51,001 nt of DNA from an uncultured Acidobacteriota bacterium (GTDB lineage: Bacteria > Acidobacteriota > Polarisedimenticolia > Polarisedimenticolales > Polarisedimenticolaceae): NCBI GenBank assembly GCA_945787955.1, contig CALZKF010000001.1, positions 1-51,001 on the forward strand. The letters are read 5' to 3'. Shown here piece by piece: positions 26,026 to 35,875 of this stretch. The notes beneath the pieces are model-generated. The model saw only the letters and a list, made by a program, of their open reading frames with translations, was not told where the DNA came from and made no database searches. Position numbers and translations under genes: made by a program. Each line of letters opens with the position of its first letter. Within the stretch, counting starts at the first letter, position 1.

Positions 26026-27425
26026 TCCAGGCCGAGTCGCTCGATCTTTTTGTACAGGGTGCTGCGGTGGATACCGAGTCTGCGGGCGGCCAGTTTCTTG
26101 TTGCCTCCCGCTTCATGCAGCGCCTCGGTGATCCGGGCCGCCTCGATCTCCTCCAGCGTTCCGCGTGCCAGGCGAACCCGACTGCGCTCCGCTCCCAGCA
26201 ACATCGGCGGAAGGTCGTCGGGCCCGATCTCCTCCGAGCGGCACAACACGACCATCCGCTCCACGACATTCTCCAGTTCGCGGATGTTCCCCGGCCATCC
26301 GTACTCCGACATGCGGTCCAGGACCGCGGGATGGAACGCCTCTGCGAAACGGCCGTGCCGTCGCGTGTAGCCTGCGAGGAAATGCTGCGCCAGGGCCGGG
26401 ATGTCTTCCGGATGGTCCCGCAAGGGGGGCATATGGATCGGTATGACATTGAGCCGGTAAAAAAGATCGGGACGGAACGAACCGTCCCCGATGGCGGCGT
26501 GGAGGTCTTTGTTCGTGGCGGCGATCAGGCGGACATCCGCTTCCAGAGTTGCCTCACCTCCGACCCGCTCGAATGTTCTTTCCTGTAAAATGCGGAGCAG
26601 CATCAACTGGGTGGCTTGGGAGATCTCTCCGATCTCGTCCAGAAATATCGTGCCGCCGGAAGCAATTTCGAAGCGGCCCTTTTTCAGCCGGGAAGCCCCG
26701 GTGAACGCACCGCGTTCGTGACCGAACAGCTCACTGTTGAGGAGGTGTTTCGAGTAAACCACGCAGTTCGCGGTTACGAACGGCCCGGAGCGGCGATCCG
26801 ATGCTGCATGAACGATACCGGCCACCAGCCCTTTGCCTGTCCCGCTCTCGCCGGTGATCAGGACGGTCGAATCGGTTCTGGCGATCTCGCGCACCGTATC
26901 CACCAGGCGTCGGGTCGCAATGGAAGACCCGATGATCTGCTCAAAAGGATCGGCTTTGGTGATCTTTTCCTTCAGCGCCTCCACCTTGCGACGCTCGCTC
27001 AACAACTGGCTGGCGAGCCGCTGACGGTGGGCGCCGAGAGTGCGCCGTTCCAGGACCTTGTTCACCAGTTGTTCGATCTTTTTTGCAGGGACCGGTTCCA
27101 GAAGGTAATCGAACGCCCCGGCACGGAACACGTCGATCACCGCTGACGCGTCCAGCTCCGGGGTCTGGGCCAGGACCGGGATCGACGGGAACTCCTTTTT
27201 CAACCGGTTGATGATCCGGACCACTTCACCACCTGAGTCGGACACCACCAACACCATGACGTATGGGCGGCTTGACAGCGCCCCGACGGCCTGCTGCAGG
27301 CCCTCGACCCGGTCCAGGGTCAGCCCGGTCCACCGAATGTCCGCATAGGGCGGATCGGATCGGTTGGCGATATCCACCAGCAGCACAACGGGCAATTCCA
27401 TTTTTGTAATCGGTTCGTGGGCCAT
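25968..27425 (-). CDS. Sigma-54-dependent transcriptional regulator (receiver-like domain, AAA+, Fis-type HTH)
   Basis: ITGESGTGKGLVAGIVH Walker A; ERGAFTGASRLKKGRFE (GAFTGA); GGTIFLDEIGEIS; C-term NKKLAARRLGIHRSTLYKKIERLGL. Confidence 0.92.
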   Translation of the reverse strand: MAHEPITKMELPVVLLVDIANRSDPPYADIRWTGLTLDRVEGLQQAVGALSSRPYVMVLVVSDSGGEVVRIINRLKKEFPSIPVLAQTPELDASAVIDVFRAGAFDYLLEPVPAKKIEQLVNKVLERRTLGAHRQRLASQLLSERRKVEALKEKITKADPFEQIIGSSIATRRLVDTVREIARTDSTVLITGESGTGKGLVAGIVHAASDRRSGPFVTANCVVYSKHLLNSELFGHERGAFTGASRLKKGRFEIASGGTIFLDEIGEISQATQLMLLRILQERTFERVGGEATLEADVRLIAATNKDLHAAIGDGSFRPDLFYRLNVIPIHMPPLRDHPEDIPALAQHFLAGYTRRHGRFAEAFHPAVLDRMSEYGWPGNIRELENVVERMVVLCRSEEIGPDDLPPMLLGAERSRVRLARGTLEEIEAARITEALHEAGGNKKLAARRLGIHRSTLYKKIERLGLDCRRSEHGVSDDATRAANC

Positions 27426-27602
27426 GGTCCTCCCTTTCCAATCTTCTTTAATGCAATCAGGAAGCCAGAGCGGAAAACCCGGAAATACGAATCGGTGTCG
27501 CCAGACATGTCGTGATCAGCGTCCGGCGGTATTACAATGAGCGTCAGTCCACCTCTGGAACCGTGCGAATGTTTGTCACTGGACCGACCCAGGGAGCCTT
27601 CG

Positions 27603-28223
27603 ATGGAGACACAACACCACGAACTGCTGGATGCAGCCGCTTTCCTGACAAGGTTCGATGCACCTCTGTCGGAACAGGTCAGCCCGGACTGGCTTCAGGC
27701 CCTGCTCAGCCCCGGTTCCGAAGGTCCGCTGACGACCGGGGACGACGTCAGGAAGGCGGTCCGGGATCTGTTCCGTGTGGCCGGCTACAAGCCGACCGGC
27801 CGGGGAAAACCGGCTTCCGAATACCTGGTGCGGGCGGTCTCCGAAAGCAGGCTGTCTTCCATCAATCCTGCGGTGGACACCTGCAATGCGGTGTCGTACC
27901 ACAGCGGCCTGCCGATCAGCGTGGTCGATGCGGAGCTTGCACTGCCGCCGTACCGCATCGGACTTGCCGGGGAGGACGGCCGGTACATCTTCAACCGGTC
28001 CGGCCAGGAGATCCGGTTCGAAGGCCTGTTCTGCCTCTACGACTCCGAAGGGCCCTGCGCCAACGGCGTCAAGGATTCCCAGAGGACTAAAACCGGAGAC
28101 GGCACTACCGCCACGCTGACGGTGATCTGGGGCACCACCGCCCTCCCCGGACGAACCGAGGCGGCCCGGGACTGGTACCTGAGGCTGCTCCACCGGCTGG
28201 GAGCCGGGACCGAGTTGATCTGA
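27603..28223 (+). CDS. Stand-alone B3/4 domain protein (phenylalanyl-tRNA synthetase beta-type editing fold)
   Basis: KPTGRGKPASEYLVRAV...INPAVDTCNAVSYHSGLPISVVDAE, TVIWGTTALPGRT. Confidence 0.75.
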   Translation: METQHHELLDAAAFLTRFDAPLSEQVSPDWLQALLSPGSEGPLTTGDDVRKAVRDLFRVAGYKPTGRGKPASEYLVRAVSESRLSSINPAVDTCNAVSYHSGLPISVVDAELALPPYRIGLAGEDGRYIFNRSGQEIRFEGLFCLYDSEGPCANGVKDSQRTKTGDGTTATLTVIWGTTALPGRTEAARDWYLRLLHRLGAGTELI

Positions 28224-28238
28224 CCCGGCGGCCAGTTC

Positions 28239-30188
28239 TCAATCCCGGACCACCTTAAAGCCCCGGCGGTCGGACAGGAACGCTGAAAGCCGCTCCCTTG
28301 CAGGCTCGTCACCTTCCGTGATGGCCGCATCCAGCGCGCGCCGCGCTGCCTCTACAGCGGCATCGTCCTTCCCGGCAGCCGCGCGGGCCATAGCCAACAG
28401 TTCGAGAGAAGCCGCATCTTCGCTTCCTGCCACAGCCACCAGATCTTCGGTAAGCAGCAACAGTTCCGAATTCGCCTCTCTGCTGGGAGCAGGGGCCGTT
28501 GCCAGCAACCGGATCAGGGATCGGTACGGACCCGGACGCTGCGGATCACACCGGATCGACTCACGAAAAGCACGGGTGGCATCGACGTAGTCGCCTCTCC
28601 TTGCCATGAGATTCCCCAGGTTGGCCCAGGCTGAACCATGATCCGGCTCCAGGCGGACCACCGCCTCGAACTGCTGCTCCGCTGCCGTGAAGTCGCCGGC
28701 CCCCAGGCACAACCGTCCGGCCAGCATCCTGGCCGGGACATTGCCCGGTTGACATTCCACCGCCTGGACCGCGGCAGCCAGGGCTTCATGGGGCCGATCC
28801 AGTTTCTCGAGCATGAGGCCGAGATTGTAAAGTACGGCTGCATTCCCCGGTTGCAGCTTCAAGGCGGTGCGGTAATATTCCACCGCTTCCTCGAGCCGTC
28901 CGTCGGACTGCAGGAGATTGGCCAAGTTGTTCCAGGCGTCTGCCAGATCCGGTTCCTCGGCAACAGCCTGCCTGAAAGCCTGTTCCGCCTCCGCAATCCT
29001 GCCCTGGTCCTTGAAATGCAGCCCCCTGTTGTTGTGTATGCGGCCGTAGCCCGGATCATCCTCCCCAAGGGCATCCGCCGCTGCGATGGCGGGTCTGTCG
29101 GCCTTGAGACGTTCTCCTGCAGGTGCGGGTGGAGGTGATTCCAGCCTGCGGTGCAGGCCGGCTGCTGCGACCCGGTGACCTTCTGCCGAGAGATGCAGAC
29201 CGTCCCCCACGGTGAACCGGAGCCGAGGACCGGGAAGGCCCGGCGATGCCTCGAAATCTTCCGAGAGGCGGAAGGAACGGATACCGAACTCGGCAGCAAG
29301 CTCCTCTACGACCAGCCGGTCCTTCCCGTCGTCCATGAAGTGAACATCCCGCACATGGTGGTTGTCGAACATCGGCATGATCGCGACCATCGCAAGGAAC
29401 TGTTCCGTTTGCGCCAGGTCGGCCAGCATCCGGAACCCCTGGACCACATTGTTGTCACCGATCGCCTGCCGGTTCCATGAGACCGGATCATGCTCCGCAC
29501 CGTAGCCGTAGAGGTTGAATCGGACAGCCGCCATCCGGAACAGGTGCGATCCCTGGAACAGGGCATGCACCCACTGCGGACGGCGGCCGGCCGGCCCCAG
29601 GAGGTGGGCTTCCCTGTTGAAATCATCGTAGTCGTTTTCAACGAATACCAGGATCACCACATCCGGATCGAAGCGCAATCCCTTGACCCGCAACAGCTCG
29701 ACTTCCGCCAGAGTGCAGTAGCCGCTGACGCCGAAATTGAAAACCTCGGTGGAGCCGTCGGGGTAGTACTGCTCCAACTGTCGGGTAAGGGTCTGGTCGA
29801 GATCGGCCAGATCGTGACCTTCAACCACCGAATCACCGAGAACGATCACCCTGCGGACGCCTGCCGGTTTGGCAAGTTCACGTTCGATATCCCGCTGCCC
29901 CCAGCGGTTGGTGCTGGGATAGCTGGAGGACATGTCGGCTGCGTCGTCCCGGTAAGCGGCCTTGAGCTCGAAACCGAGCACCGGGTTGTCCGATCGGCGG
30001 TAGACCGTGTTCTCACCATCGATCTGCAGCACTTTGTAGTGTGGAGCGTAACCAAGGACTCTTATGCCAAGTTCACATATCAGAATGCATAGGATAACGG
30101 CGGCCGTTGCGATCATCCAGCGCACGACCCTGCCGAAACCGGGCCTTATTGGCGACAGCATCTCCAATCCCCCTCCGGAACCTGTCAA
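28239..30188 (-). CDS. SGNH/GDSL hydrolase-like protein with C-terminal TPR repeats (start possibly MLSPIRPG downstream)
   Basis: VIVLGDSVVEGHDL, FNFGVSGY, GDGLHLSAEGH catalytic-type blocks; TPRs NNRGLHFKDQGRIAEAEQAFRQAVAEEPDLADAWNNLANLLQ. Confidence 0.8.
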   Translation of the reverse strand: MTGSGGGLEMLSPIRPGFGRVVRWMIATAAVILCILICELGIRVLGYAPHYKVLQIDGENTVYRRSDNPVLGFELKAAYRDDAADMSSSYPSTNRWGQRDIERELAKPAGVRRVIVLGDSVVEGHDLADLDQTLTRQLEQYYPDGSTEVFNFGVSGYCTLAEVELLRVKGLRFDPDVVILVFVENDYDDFNREAHLLGPAGRRPQWVHALFQGSHLFRMAAVRFNLYGYGAEHDPVSWNRQAIGDNNVVQGFRMLADLAQTEQFLAMVAIMPMFDNHHVRDVHFMDDGKDRLVVEELAAEFGIRSFRLSEDFEASPGLPGPRLRFTVGDGLHLSAEGHRVAAAGLHRRLESPPPAPAGERLKADRPAIAAADALGEDDPGYGRIHNNRGLHFKDQGRIAEAEQAFRQAVAEEPDLADAWNNLANLLQSDGRLEEAVEYYRTALKLQPGNAAVLYNLGLMLEKLDRPHEALAAAVQAVECQPGNVPARMLAGRLCLGAGDFTAAEQQFEAVVRLEPDHGSAWANLGNLMARRGDYVDATRAFRESIRCDPQRPGPYRSLIRLLATAPAPSREANSELLLLTEDLVAVAGSEDAASLELLAMARAAAGKDDAAVEAARRALDAAITEGDEPARERLSAFLSDRRGFKVVRD

Positions 30189-30215
30189 CCGCCTGCCCAG
30201 ATTGTACGTCGATTC

Positions 30216-30254
30216 AAAAAATAAAAACGCCCGGAAGCGTGATGCCTCCGGGCG
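30216..30254 (-). terminator. Intrinsic terminator downstream of ahcY
   Basis: Stem CGCCCGGA/TCCGGGCG with T-tract (plus strand aaaaaataaaaa) on the minus-strand 3' side. Confidence 0.85.
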
Positions 30255-30280
30255 TCCTCGAATTCAGGGACTTTTATGCT

Positions 30281-31783
30281 TTAGTAGCGATAGTGCTCCG
30301 GCTTGTACGGTCCATCCACAGGTATGCCGAGATAGTCAGCCTGTTCGGAGGTCAGACGGGTCAGCTTCACGCCCAGGTGGGGGAGATGCAGCCGGGCGAC
30401 CTCCTCGTCCAGGTGCTTGGGAAGAACGTAAACCTGGTTCTCATACTTCCCGTGGTTGACGTGCAGTTCAATCTGGGCCATGACCTGGTTGGTAAACGAT
30501 GCGGACATAACGAAACTGGGGTGTCCCGTGGCGCAGCCCAGGTTCAGGAGCCGGCCTTCGGCCAGCATCATGACACTGTGACCGTCGGGGAACCGCCACT
30601 CATCGTACTGCGGCTTGACGTTGATGCATTCGATGCCCTTGATCTTCTTGAGACCGGCAATATCGATCTCGTTGTCGAAATGGCCGATGTTGCCGACAAT
30701 CGCCTTGTCCTTCATCCGGCTCATGTGGGCGGCGGTCAGGACATCCTTGTTACCGGTGGTTGTGATGAAGATGTCGGCGGTTTCCACCACGTTCTCAAGG
30801 GTGTTGACCTCGTACCCTTCCATGGCGGCCTGCAGCGCGCAGATCGGGTCGATCTCGGTGACCACGACCCTGGCGCCCTGGCCCCTGAGTGCCTGTGCGC
30901 AACCTTTGCCGACCTCTCCGTAGCCGCATACCACGGCGACCTTGCCGCCGATCATGACGTCACTGGCGCGGCAGATCCCGTCGGTGAGGGAGTGGCGGCA
31001 ACCGTAGATGTTGTCGAACTTGCTCTTGGTTACCGAATCGTTGACGTTGATGGCGGGGAACAGCAGCTTGCCTTCATTCGCCATCTGGTACAGGCGATGC
31101 ACACCGGTTGTGGTCTCTTCGCTGACGCCATAGATGCCGGCTGCGACCTTGTTCCAGCGTGTCGGGTTTTCCGCCATCTCCTCCCGGAGCAGATCGAGGG
31201 TCACGCCCCACTCTTCCGCATCGTTGTCCGGGTCGAAGTCAGGTACCTGGCCGGCGTCTTCAAACTCCTTGCCTTTGTGGACCAGCAGGGTGGCATCGCC
31301 GCCATCATCCACGATCAGGTCCGGGCCGGACCCGTCGGGCCACATCAACGCCTCGCTGGTGCACCACCAGTATTCCTTGAGGGTTTCCCCTTTCCAGGCG
31401 AACACCGGCACGCCCCGGGGATCTTCGGGGGTGCCGCCGGTTTCCGGTCGTCCCACGACCACTGCCGCAGCAGCGTGGTCCTGGGTTGAAAAGATATTGC
31501 AGGACACCCAGCGGATATCCGCTCCCAGGTCGGCCAGGGTTTCGATCAGTACGGCGGTTTGGATCGTCATGTGCAGGCTGCCCATGACCTTGACTCCGGC
31601 AAGCGGCTGTTTGCCTGCGTAGCGTTCGCGCAACACCATCAACCCGGGCATTTCGTGTTCCGCCAGCACCATCTCTCGGCGGCCAAAGGCCGCCTCGCCA
31701 AGATCCTTGACCTTGTAAAGTGGCCGGCCGGCCTTTGCGGCAGCCTTGAACGGGTGAACCTTCTCACCAGTTGCAGTCGTCAT
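30281..31783 (-). CDS. ahcY: Adenosylhomocysteinase
   Basis: [63 protein letters not shown]-term [24 protein letters not shown]. Confidence 0.98.
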   Translation of the reverse strand: MTTATGEKVHPFKAAAKAGRPLYKVKDLGEAAFGRREMVLAEHEMPGLMVLRERYAGKQPLAGVKVMGSLHMTIQTAVLIETLADLGADIRWVSCNIFSTQDHAAAAVVVGRPETGGTPEDPRGVPVFAWKGETLKEYWWCTSEALMWPDGSGPDLIVDDGGDATLLVHKGKEFEDAGQVPDFDPDNDAEEWGVTLDLLREEMAENPTRWNKVAAGIYGVSEETTTGVHRLYQMANEGKLLFPAINVNDSVTKSKFDNIYGCRHSLTDGICRASDVMIGGKVAVVCGYGEVGKGCAQALRGQGARVVVTEIDPICALQAAMEGYEVNTLENVVETADIFITTTGNKDVLTAAHMSRMKDKAIVGNIGHFDNEIDIAGLKKIKGIECINVKPQYDEWRFPDGHSVMMLAEGRLLNLGCATGHPSFVMSASFTNQVMAQIELHVNHGKYENQVYVLPKHLDEEVARLHLPHLGVKLTRLTSEQADYLGIPVDGPYKPEHYRY

Positions 31784-31812
31784 CTCGTTTCCTCCAGTCC
31801 CCTTGGGATCCG

Positions 31813-32769
31813 TTATCCGGCATTTCTTGCCGTCATGGCGAACAATGCCGGTCCTTTTGCGTTTCGTTCCATCGGCAACAGGCTGTGCCGTACCGTTTCG
31901 AACCCTGCCTCTCCCGCCCGGCGAGTAATGTCCGATTCCGGGAAGCCCAGCCAGATGTGCCCCATGTTCGTTTCGAATTCAGCCCGCTCATGGGGCACCA
32001 TGTCAACGATCAGGATCCGTCCCCCCGGCTTCAGGACCCTGGCTGCCTCACATAGAGCCGCATCCGGATCCGCCAGGTGGTGCAACACGAGGATCATGAT
32101 CGCCGCATCCAGAGCGTGGTCCGGCAGAGGCAGTGTTTCAAGCGCCGCCTGGTGCAACCGGATGTTGTCCCGGATTGCCAGCCGCTTCTTCGCTGCGATC
32201 AACATCGCCTCGGAATCGTCTACCGCGTGCACCTGCCGGACAAAGGGAGCAACCACCTCCGCCATCAGTCCAGTGCCGCAGCCAAGGTCCCCCACCACCC
32301 AGGCCGGGTCCAGTAGACCGGGAAGCGCCATAAGACCGAAGCGGTCGCCGAACAGATCTTCCCGCAGGCGGTCCCACCCCGGCGCGTCCCGATCGAAGAA
32401 CTCCTGGGAACGGCTCCTGCGAGAGGCCATGACTTGCACGACCCGTCGAGCGTCTTCCTTCGATTCCTGCAACTCGGCGATTCGCTCCCTGAGGATCAAC
32501 CACAGGGAGGCGGCACTCTGATCCAAGTCGTCGGGGAACAGAACGTACAGACGCCTCGTTCCCTCTCGCCTCCCATGGATCCAGCCGGCCTCCGAGAGCA
32601 TTTTCAGGTGCCGACTCACCGTCGACTGGGGCAAGCCCAGGACTTCGCACAACTCACTCACCGACAGGTGCCTGCGCTCCAGCAACAGGAGGACTCGGCC
32701 CCGAATCGGGTCGGACAGGCTCGACATCCGGCGAAAAATCCCGGCTCCCGGCGCATGTCTTATGGTCAT
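31813..32769 (-). CDS. ArsR-family HTH regulator fused to SAM-dependent methyltransferase domain (SahR-like candidate)
   Basis: [58 protein letters not shown]; then [47 protein letters not shown]. Confidence 0.88.
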   Translation of the reverse strand: MTIRHAPGAGIFRRMSSLSDPIRGRVLLLLERRHLSVSELCEVLGLPQSTVSRHLKMLSEAGWIHGRREGTRRLYVLFPDDLDQSAASLWLILRERIAELQESKEDARRVVQVMASRRSRSQEFFDRDAPGWDRLREDLFGDRFGLMALPGLLDPAWVVGDLGCGTGLMAEVVAPFVRQVHAVDDSEAMLIAAKKRLAIRDNIRLHQAALETLPLPDHALDAAIMILVLHHLADPDAALCEAARVLKPGGRILIVDMVPHERAEFETNMGHIWLGFPESDITRRAGEAGFETVRHSLLPMERNAKGPALFAMTARNAG

Positions 32770-32789
32770 GGCGGAATCAACTCCATCCG

Positions 32790-32803
32790 TATATCCGGAT
32801 ATA
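32790..32803. promoter_or_regulatory. 14-bp perfect palindrome TATATCCGGATATA upstream of the ArsR-methyltransferase/ahcY operon, likely operator
   Basis: Exact self-complementarity; 20 nt upstream of the start codon; a GATATC lies a few bases further. Confidence 0.6.
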
Positions 32804-32914
32804 TTGTTTGATATCACCGTCCTCCTGTCAAGATCTACCGCGGAAAATTGATGGAAACCCTTGAAAAGCAAGTAATTAAAGGTGAAAGTGGGATATTCCC
32901 GATACGAGGTGCTC

Positions 32915-33703
32915 ATGTTCAAAGTCGGCTATTTCCAATTCCACCCCCGTTTCGGCGAACTTGAAACCAATCGGAAAACGGTGTTCAAGGCGCTGGAACC
33001 GGTGGAGGCTGATCTGATGGTCCTGCCGGAACTGCCGTTTACCGGGTACACCTTCCGGGACCGGAAAGAACTCGCAGCACTGGCCGAGGACCCGGCTAAT
33101 TCCGAATCGGTTGATCTCCTCACCAGCCTCTGCCGACGGAACCGCATATACGTCGTCACCGGATTCGCCGAAAGGAGCGGCACCAGGATATTCAATTCCT
33201 CCCTCCTGATCGGTCCGCGCGGGTTGCTACGTATCTACCGCAAAATCCACCTCTTCAATGATGAAAAGAGATATTTCGACCCCGGGGATCTTCCGCTCGA
33301 AATCAACACGATCCGTGGAGTCCGGGTCGGCATGATGATCTGCTTCGACTGGGTTTTTCCCGAGGTCGTACGCACGCTCACTTTGCAGGGCATGGAACTC
33401 CTCTGCCATCCATCCAACCTGGTACTCAACTACTGCCAGAAGAGCATGCTGACCCGTTGCCTGGAAAACGGAGTCTTCGCAGTGACCACAAACCGGTTCG
33501 GCCTGGAGAAGCGGCCGCATGCCAGCCTCAAGTTCACAGGCGGCAGCCAGGTGGTCGGGCCCCGGGGACAGTTGCTGGTCCGGGCGCCGTCCCAGCGCCG
33601 CCAACTCCAGATTGTGGAGATTGATCCGAAGGAATCGAGAAACAAGTCCCTCACCCCCAGGAACCATCTCCTGAGAGACCGGCGTCCGGAATTCTACCGG
33701 TGA
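32915..33703 (+). CDS. Carbon-nitrogen hydrolase (nitrilase superfamily)
   Basis: LMVLPELPFTGYTF (Glu), YRKIHLFNDEKRYF (Lys), VGMMICFDWVFPEVVRTL (Cys). Confidence 0.9.
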   Translation: MFKVGYFQFHPRFGELETNRKTVFKALEPVEADLMVLPELPFTGYTFRDRKELAALAEDPANSESVDLLTSLCRRNRIYVVTGFAERSGTRIFNSSLLIGPRGLLRIYRKIHLFNDEKRYFDPGDLPLEINTIRGVRVGMMICFDWVFPEVVRTLTLQGMELLCHPSNLVLNYCQKSMLTRCLENGVFAVTTNRFGLEKRPHASLKFTGGSQVVGPRGQLLVRAPSQRRQLQIVEIDPKESRNKSLTPRNHLLRDRRPEFYR

Positions 33704-33724
33704 GACCGTGGTAAAATCGAGGTG

Positions 33725-34534
33725 ATGGAATCAGAATCCGTTCCAGGAACCGGAATTGGTTTCCCGCACCTCCCGGAGTTCCGCCCGGACCAACCCCTGG
33801 TCGATGGGAAGTACTGCGTCAGGTTTGCCTCCACCCCGGATGAATATGAGGCGGCCCTGCGCCTTCGATTTGAGGTTTTCAACCTGGAGCTGGGGGAAGG
33901 TCTGGCTGATTCTTTCGATTCCGGCAAGGATCAGGACCTTTATGACCCGTACTTCCACCACCTGATCGTGCTCGATACGGAGACGGACCGGATTGTCGGC
34001 ACCTATCGGATGCAGACCTGCGAGATGGCGGAGAGAGGTGCAGGTTTCTACTCCAACGACGAGTTCACCCTGGACCGGCTCCCCCTGGACGTCAGGCGGG
34101 AGGCGGTGGAGATCGGCAGGGCTTCGGTGGCCCTCCCATACCGCAACCGGCAGGTGCTGTTCCTGCTCTGGAAAGGTCTGGCCCAGTACCTGTCGTTCAA
34201 CCGCAAGCGGTACTTCTTCGGCTGCTGTTCCATCACCAGCCAGGACGTCATGGAGGGCCTGGCGGTGCACCGGCACCTTGATGAGAGCGGTCTGATCCAT
34301 CCGGCATTTCGGGTCGAATGCCGGCCCGAGTACGCATGTCACCCCAAAAAGGGCGCACTCCCTTTCGAGGGTGCGGCCAAAATTCCCCCCTTGTTCAAGC
34401 TGTACCTGCGCTACGGCTCCCGGGTCGTCAGCCCTCCCGCCCTGGATCGGGAGTTCAAGACCATCGACTGGCTGGTGCTGTTTGACTTCGAAGAACTGGC
34501 GCCCCATTCGAGGAAACTGTTTTTCGGTTTCTGA
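33725..34534 (+). CDS. GNAT N-acyltransferase, OlsB / hemolysin-acyltransferase-like
   Basis: ALRLRFEVFNLE, DPYFHHLIVLD, RIVGTYRMQT, GFYSNDEFTL, AVEIGRASVALPYRNRQVLFLLWKGLAQYL, YFFGCCSI. Confidence 0.8.
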   Translation: MESESVPGTGIGFPHLPEFRPDQPLVDGKYCVRFASTPDEYEAALRLRFEVFNLELGEGLADSFDSGKDQDLYDPYFHHLIVLDTETDRIVGTYRMQTCEMAERGAGFYSNDEFTLDRLPLDVRREAVEIGRASVALPYRNRQVLFLLWKGLAQYLSFNRKRYFFGCCSITSQDVMEGLAVHRHLDESGLIHPAFRVECRPEYACHPKKGALPFEGAAKIPPLFKLYLRYGSRVVSPPALDREFKTIDWLVLFDFEELAPHSRKLFFGF

Positions 34535-34549
34535 ACCGGTGCTCTTTTG

Positions 34550-35311
34550 ATGAGATTAATCCGGGTCGCCTTCAAGATGACCGTGATCGTCTTCACGACG
34601 CCGGTGACCTGGCTGGTCATTACCTGCGGCCTGCCGTTCGTGCGCCTGTTGGGCGGCTCGGTTCCGCACTGGCGGGCTCGCATTTTCCATCTCTGGGCCC
34701 GGGTCATCGCTCGGGCATTGGGCATGCGGGTCACGGTGGAAGGAAAACCTCCGTCCAGCCCGTTCCTGCTGGTGGCCAACCACCTGAGCTACGTGGACGT
34801 CGTCCTTCTGGTCTCCCAGATGCCCTGCACCTTCGTTGCCCGGGCCGACCTCAAAGACTGGCCGCTGTTCGGCCCCATGGTTCCGGCCGGCGGCACCCTG
34901 TTTCTCAACCGGGACCGGAAGCGTGACATCCCCCGGGTGATCGAGCAGCTCAAGGTCCCGTACGAGGCCGGCGTCGGGGTGGTGATATTTCCCGAAGGCA
35001 CAAGCAGCAACGGTGAAACGGTCCCGCCATTCCGCTCCTCTCTCCTGGAGCCGGCGGCCCAGGGGCGGTTTCCTGTGTACCACGCCGTCATCCGCTACGA
35101 AACTCCTGCGGGACAGCCGTCTGCCAGACAATCGGTCTGCTGGTGGGGGAGTATGGAATTTCTGCCCCACCTGATCGGTTTGTTTGGTCTCCCTCGATTT
35201 GACGCCAGCCTGGTATTCGGGAGGGAGCCGATTGTCCGCGGGGATCGGAAACAACTCGCCACCGAACTTCGGGAGGCGGTAAAATCCCGGTTCCGGCCGG
35301 TGCCGGAATAG
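34550..35311 (+). CDS. 1-acyl-sn-glycerol-3-phosphate acyltransferase (PlsC/OlsA type)
   Basis: Acyltransferase block NHLSYVDVVLLVSQMP, VVIFPEGTSSNGETVPPFRSSLLEPA. Confidence 0.88.
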   Translation: MRLIRVAFKMTVIVFTTPVTWLVITCGLPFVRLLGGSVPHWRARIFHLWARVIARALGMRVTVEGKPPSSPFLLVANHLSYVDVVLLVSQMPCTFVARADLKDWPLFGPMVPAGGTLFLNRDRKRDIPRVIEQLKVPYEAGVGVVIFPEGTSSNGETVPPFRSSLLEPAAQGRFPVYHAVIRYETPAGQPSARQSVCWWGSMEFLPHLIGLFGLPRFDASLVFGREPIVRGDRKQLATELREAVKSRFRPVPE

Positions 35312-35319
35312 GAGCCTTC

Positions 35320-35862
35320 ATGGATCTGGTGAATCTGCCGGCAGGACCGAACATCGCCACCCTCCAACAGGGAGTCGATCTGATCCGCCGCTTGGAAGAC
35401 GAGCTGTATCAAGCCGAACCTGCCAAGCCTGTTTCCGGTGGCGTCGGCAACCAGTTCCGGCACGGCCTGGACTTCTACTTCTGCTTCCTCGACGGTCTCG
35501 AATCCGGGAAAATCGATTACGAATGCCGGCGGCGGGACAACCGCATCACGGAGGACCGGCTGTATGCGGTGGAGTGCATCGGGGACCTGATCGGGAAGCT
35601 GGCCCAACTGAGTGACGGTGATGCCGCGCGCCCGATCCGGACCCGGGGCGAAGCGCCTGCCGGGGCCGGCCATGAAACCGCCCCCTGGGCCGACTCATCG
35701 GTCCTGCGGGAGTTGCAGTTCCTGTCCAGCCACACGGTCCACCATTACGCCATCATCCGGCTGCTGCTGGCGGCGCAAGGGTTCGAGACCGGCAAGGACT
35801 TCGGCGTGGCCCCTTCCACCCTGAGATTCTGGGAGCAGCAGACAGGCAACCCCGCCGTCTGA
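35320..35862 (+). CDS. DinB-like four-helix-bundle protein
   Basis: HGLDFYFCFLDGL near N-term, SSHTVHHYAIIRLLLAAQG metal-ligand-type His cluster. Confidence 0.55.
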   Translation: MDLVNLPAGPNIATLQQGVDLIRRLEDELYQAEPAKPVSGGVGNQFRHGLDFYFCFLDGLESGKIDYECRRRDNRITEDRLYAVECIGDLIGKLAQLSDGDAARPIRTRGEAPAGAGHETAPWADSSVLRELQFLSSHTVHHYAIIRLLLAAQGFETGKDFGVAPSTLRFWEQQTGNPAV

Positions 35863-35875
35863 CCGGGAGACCCCC

